Assembly: GCF_001422735.1 (NCBI RefSeq)
Contig: NZ_LMLZ01000020.1
Span: 653,272 to 717,271 of the forward strand
Length of the DNA stretch: 64,000 nucleotides
Reading direction: 5' to 3'
Source: Acidovorax sp. Leaf78
Lineage (GTDB): Bacteria > Pseudomonadota > Gammaproteobacteria > Burkholderiales > Burkholderiaceae_C
Both the position numbers and the translations under genes were made by a program. Below, piece after piece: positions 62,469 through 64,000 of this stretch. The notes under the pieces were generated by a model. The model made no database searches. It was not told where the DNA came from and saw only the letters and a list, made by a program, of their open reading frames with translations. Each line of letters opens with the position of its first letter. The first letter of the stretch is position 1.

Positions 62469-64000
62469 ATGAGATTCACGCAGAAGCTGAGCATTGCGCA
62501 GAAACTTTTTGCCTTGTCGACCACGCTGGCCGCGCTGGTGTTGCTGGGGGCGTGGCAGGTGTCCCGGTGTCTCATCACCATTCTGGGCAAGGCAGCGACC
62601 TTGGCCGACGCGGGCCCCATCGCCGACAGCGCAGGGGCCGCGCAGCAGATGCTGGGCATCACGGTGGCGTTGGTGGTGGGCGGGCTGCTGGCCCTGGCGT
62701 GGTGGGTGGGCAGTGTTTTGCGCAGGCGGGTGGCGCTGGCACGCAAGTTCAATGACGATGTGCGGGTGGGCAACCTCACCACGCTGATCCACGACCCGGT
62801 GGCCGACGAGTTTTCGCCCCTCATGACGGCGATGCGCGAGATGCAGGAGTCGTTGACCAAGGTGGTCACCAAAGTGCGGGCGGGCGCACAGGAGGTGTCC
62901 ATCGCCAGCGACGAAATATCGCAGGCCAACACCGACCTGTCCGAGCGCACGGAGCGCCAGGCCATGTCGCTGCGGCAGACGTCCGACGCCATCGACGCGC
63001 TGGCCAGCAGCGCCTCGCTGGTCGGCGAGAAGTCCGACTCCGGCAACACGATTGCGCAGCAGACGGCAAAGGCGGGCGAGCACGGCAACCGGGCCTTTGC
63101 CTCGGTGCAGCAGACGATGCAGCAGATCGCCTCGGACTCGGCACGCGCCTCGGACATCATCTCGCTCATCGACGGCATTGCGTTCCAGACCAATATCCTG
63201 GCGCTCAACGCCGCAGTCGAGGCGGCCCGCGCCGGTGAGCAGGGCCGGGGATTCGCCGTGGTGGCCAGCGAAGTGCGGTCGCTGGCCCAGCGCAGCGCTG
63301 GTGCAGCCAAGGAGATCAAGGAACTGCTGACCGGCAGCAACGACCGCATCGCCACCGGCGCGAACCTGGTGCACACCGCCGCCAAGCAATTGACCGGCAT
63401 GACCGACGCCATCCACAGCGCGACCCGCATCATGACGGAGATCGCGCAGTCGAGCCGCACCCAGCGCCAGAACGTTGGCGAGGTGATCCAGTCCATCGAG
63501 ATGATCGATCAGGCCACGCAGCAGAACGCCGCGCTGGTGGAGCAGACGGCCGCTGCGTCCCAGCAGTTGCGCATGCAGGCGGCCCGGCTGGTCGAGTCGG
63601 TGAACGTCTTCACGCTGAACGGTTCGGCGCGCGAGGCGGAAGAGCAGGTGCGGCGCGCCGTGGCGCTCATTCAGCAAGTGGGGCCGGAAAAGGCCTACGC
63701 CGAATTCACCCGCGGCACTGCCTTCAAGGACCGCGATCTCTACATCACCGTGTACGACTTCGGCGGCCGCAACCTGGCCCATGGCGCCAACCCCGCCAAC
63801 GTGGGCAAGACCCTGATCGACATGAAGGACTTCAACGGCGTGCTCATCGTCAAGAACTCCCGCGATCTGGCCCGGGACCGCAACAGCGGGTGGTCTGCGC
63901 CGTACCACATTCTCAATCCGGTGACGCAGCGCGTCATGGTGAAAAAGGCCTACGTGCAGCGGGTGGGGGACACGTTCGTCTCGTCTGGCATCTACGTGCT
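62469..64000 (+). CDS. Methyl-accepting chemotaxis protein (truncated by window end)
   Basis: The frame is open at 64000, so the C-terminus is missing. It begins with a short helix ([20 protein letters not shown]), lacks a long periplasmic loop, has a second membrane helix ([17 protein letters not shown]) and then a methyl-accepting signalling domain ([40 protein letters not shown]). After this comes a Cache-like domain ([37 protein letters not shown]), which here is C-terminal rather than between the helices. It would sense a cytoplasmic or membrane-side ligand. ATG 62469. Confidence 0.85.
   Translation, partial: MRFTQKLSIAQKLFALSTTLAALVLLGAWQVSRCLITILGKAATLADAGPIADSAGAAQQMLGITVALVVGGLLALAWWVGSVLRRRVALARKFNDDVRVGNLTTLIHDPVADEFSPLMTAMREMQESLTKVVTKVRAGAQEVSIASDEISQANTDLSERTERQAMSLRQTSDAIDALASSASLVGEKSDSGNTIAQQTAKAGEHGNRAFASVQQTMQQIASDSARASDIISLIDGIAFQTNILALNAAVEAARAGEQGRGFAVVASEVRSLAQRSAGAAKEIKELLTGSNDRIATGANLVHTAAKQLTGMTDAIHSATRIMTEIAQSSRTQRQNVGEVIQSIEMIDQATQQNAALVEQTAAASQQLRMQAARLVESVNVFTLNGSAREAEEQVRRAVALIQQVGPEKAYAEFTRGTAFKDRDLYITVYDFGGRNLAHGANPANVGKTLIDMKDFNGVLIVKNSRDLARDRNSGWSAPYHILNPVTQRVMVKKAYVQRVGDTFVSSGIYV

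Overview
The window reads as high-GC (mostly 65-70% by eye) chromosomal DNA of a betaproteobacterium, most likely Comamonadaceae close to Acidovorax. This is inferred from codon use, the Bug-type tricarboxylate binding protein, several LysR regulators, many sulfonate/taurine-type binding proteins, and two dispersed repeat families that I associate with that family. No rRNA, tRNA, CRISPR array or transposase was seen.

Layout. 1-936: non-coding repeats (a ~675 bp imperfect inverted repeat and a 45-bp tandem array). 937-3894: entry steps of sugar oxidation (SDR dehydrogenase, SMP-30 lactonase, aldose 1-epimerase). 4002-10873: organosulfur block (four-domain rhodanese, cysteine dioxygenase, a divergent sulfonate-type ABC transporter, a membrane cytochrome c). 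10967-15000: ClC channel, DUF3592-like membrane protein, LMW phosphatase. 15340-17313: a candidate type III secretion chaperone and effector pair. 17561-20257: small proteins, one behind a near-perfect LexA box. 20568-22741: LLM flavin monooxygenase plus binding protein. 23097-25056: SUKH-like protein, AraC regulator, VOC protein. 25176-28392: a 3.1 kb low-GC islet flanked by 90-bp direct repeats of the 3' end of a lysR gene, carrying one 874-aa protein that fuses an HD phosphohydrolase-like domain to a GHKL/HSP90-like ATPase. 28299-40660: LysR/MFS pair, a second sulfonate-type binding-protein cluster with a class II aldolase and an acyl-CoA dehydrogenase/2-hydroxyacid dehydrogenase fusion, an MFS transporter and a hybrid histidine kinase. 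41001-42730: metNI without metQ. 44362-47809: tartrate-type module (Bug binding protein, TtuC-like dehydrogenase, LysR). 47843-50636: DMT exporter and two LysR regulators. 50800-62351: a long operon for an acid sugar (PdxA-like protein, rhamnonate-dehydratase-like enolase, AraD-type dehydratase, ketoglutarate-semialdehyde dehydrogenase, SMP-30 lactonase, YncE-like propeller, b561-like membrane protein, complete ABC sugar importer). 62469-64000: start of a chemoreceptor that runs off the window.

The two sugar modules fit one non-phosphorylative pathway (sugar, lactone, aldonate, 2-keto-3-deoxyaldonate, 2-oxoglutarate semialdehyde, 2-oxoglutarate), although they lie 47 kb apart. The most novel candidate is the islet at 25176-28392, a possible single-gene defence or conflict system using a lysR 3' end as integration site. 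Next come the orphan chaperone/effector pair and the LexA-controlled 102-aa protein.
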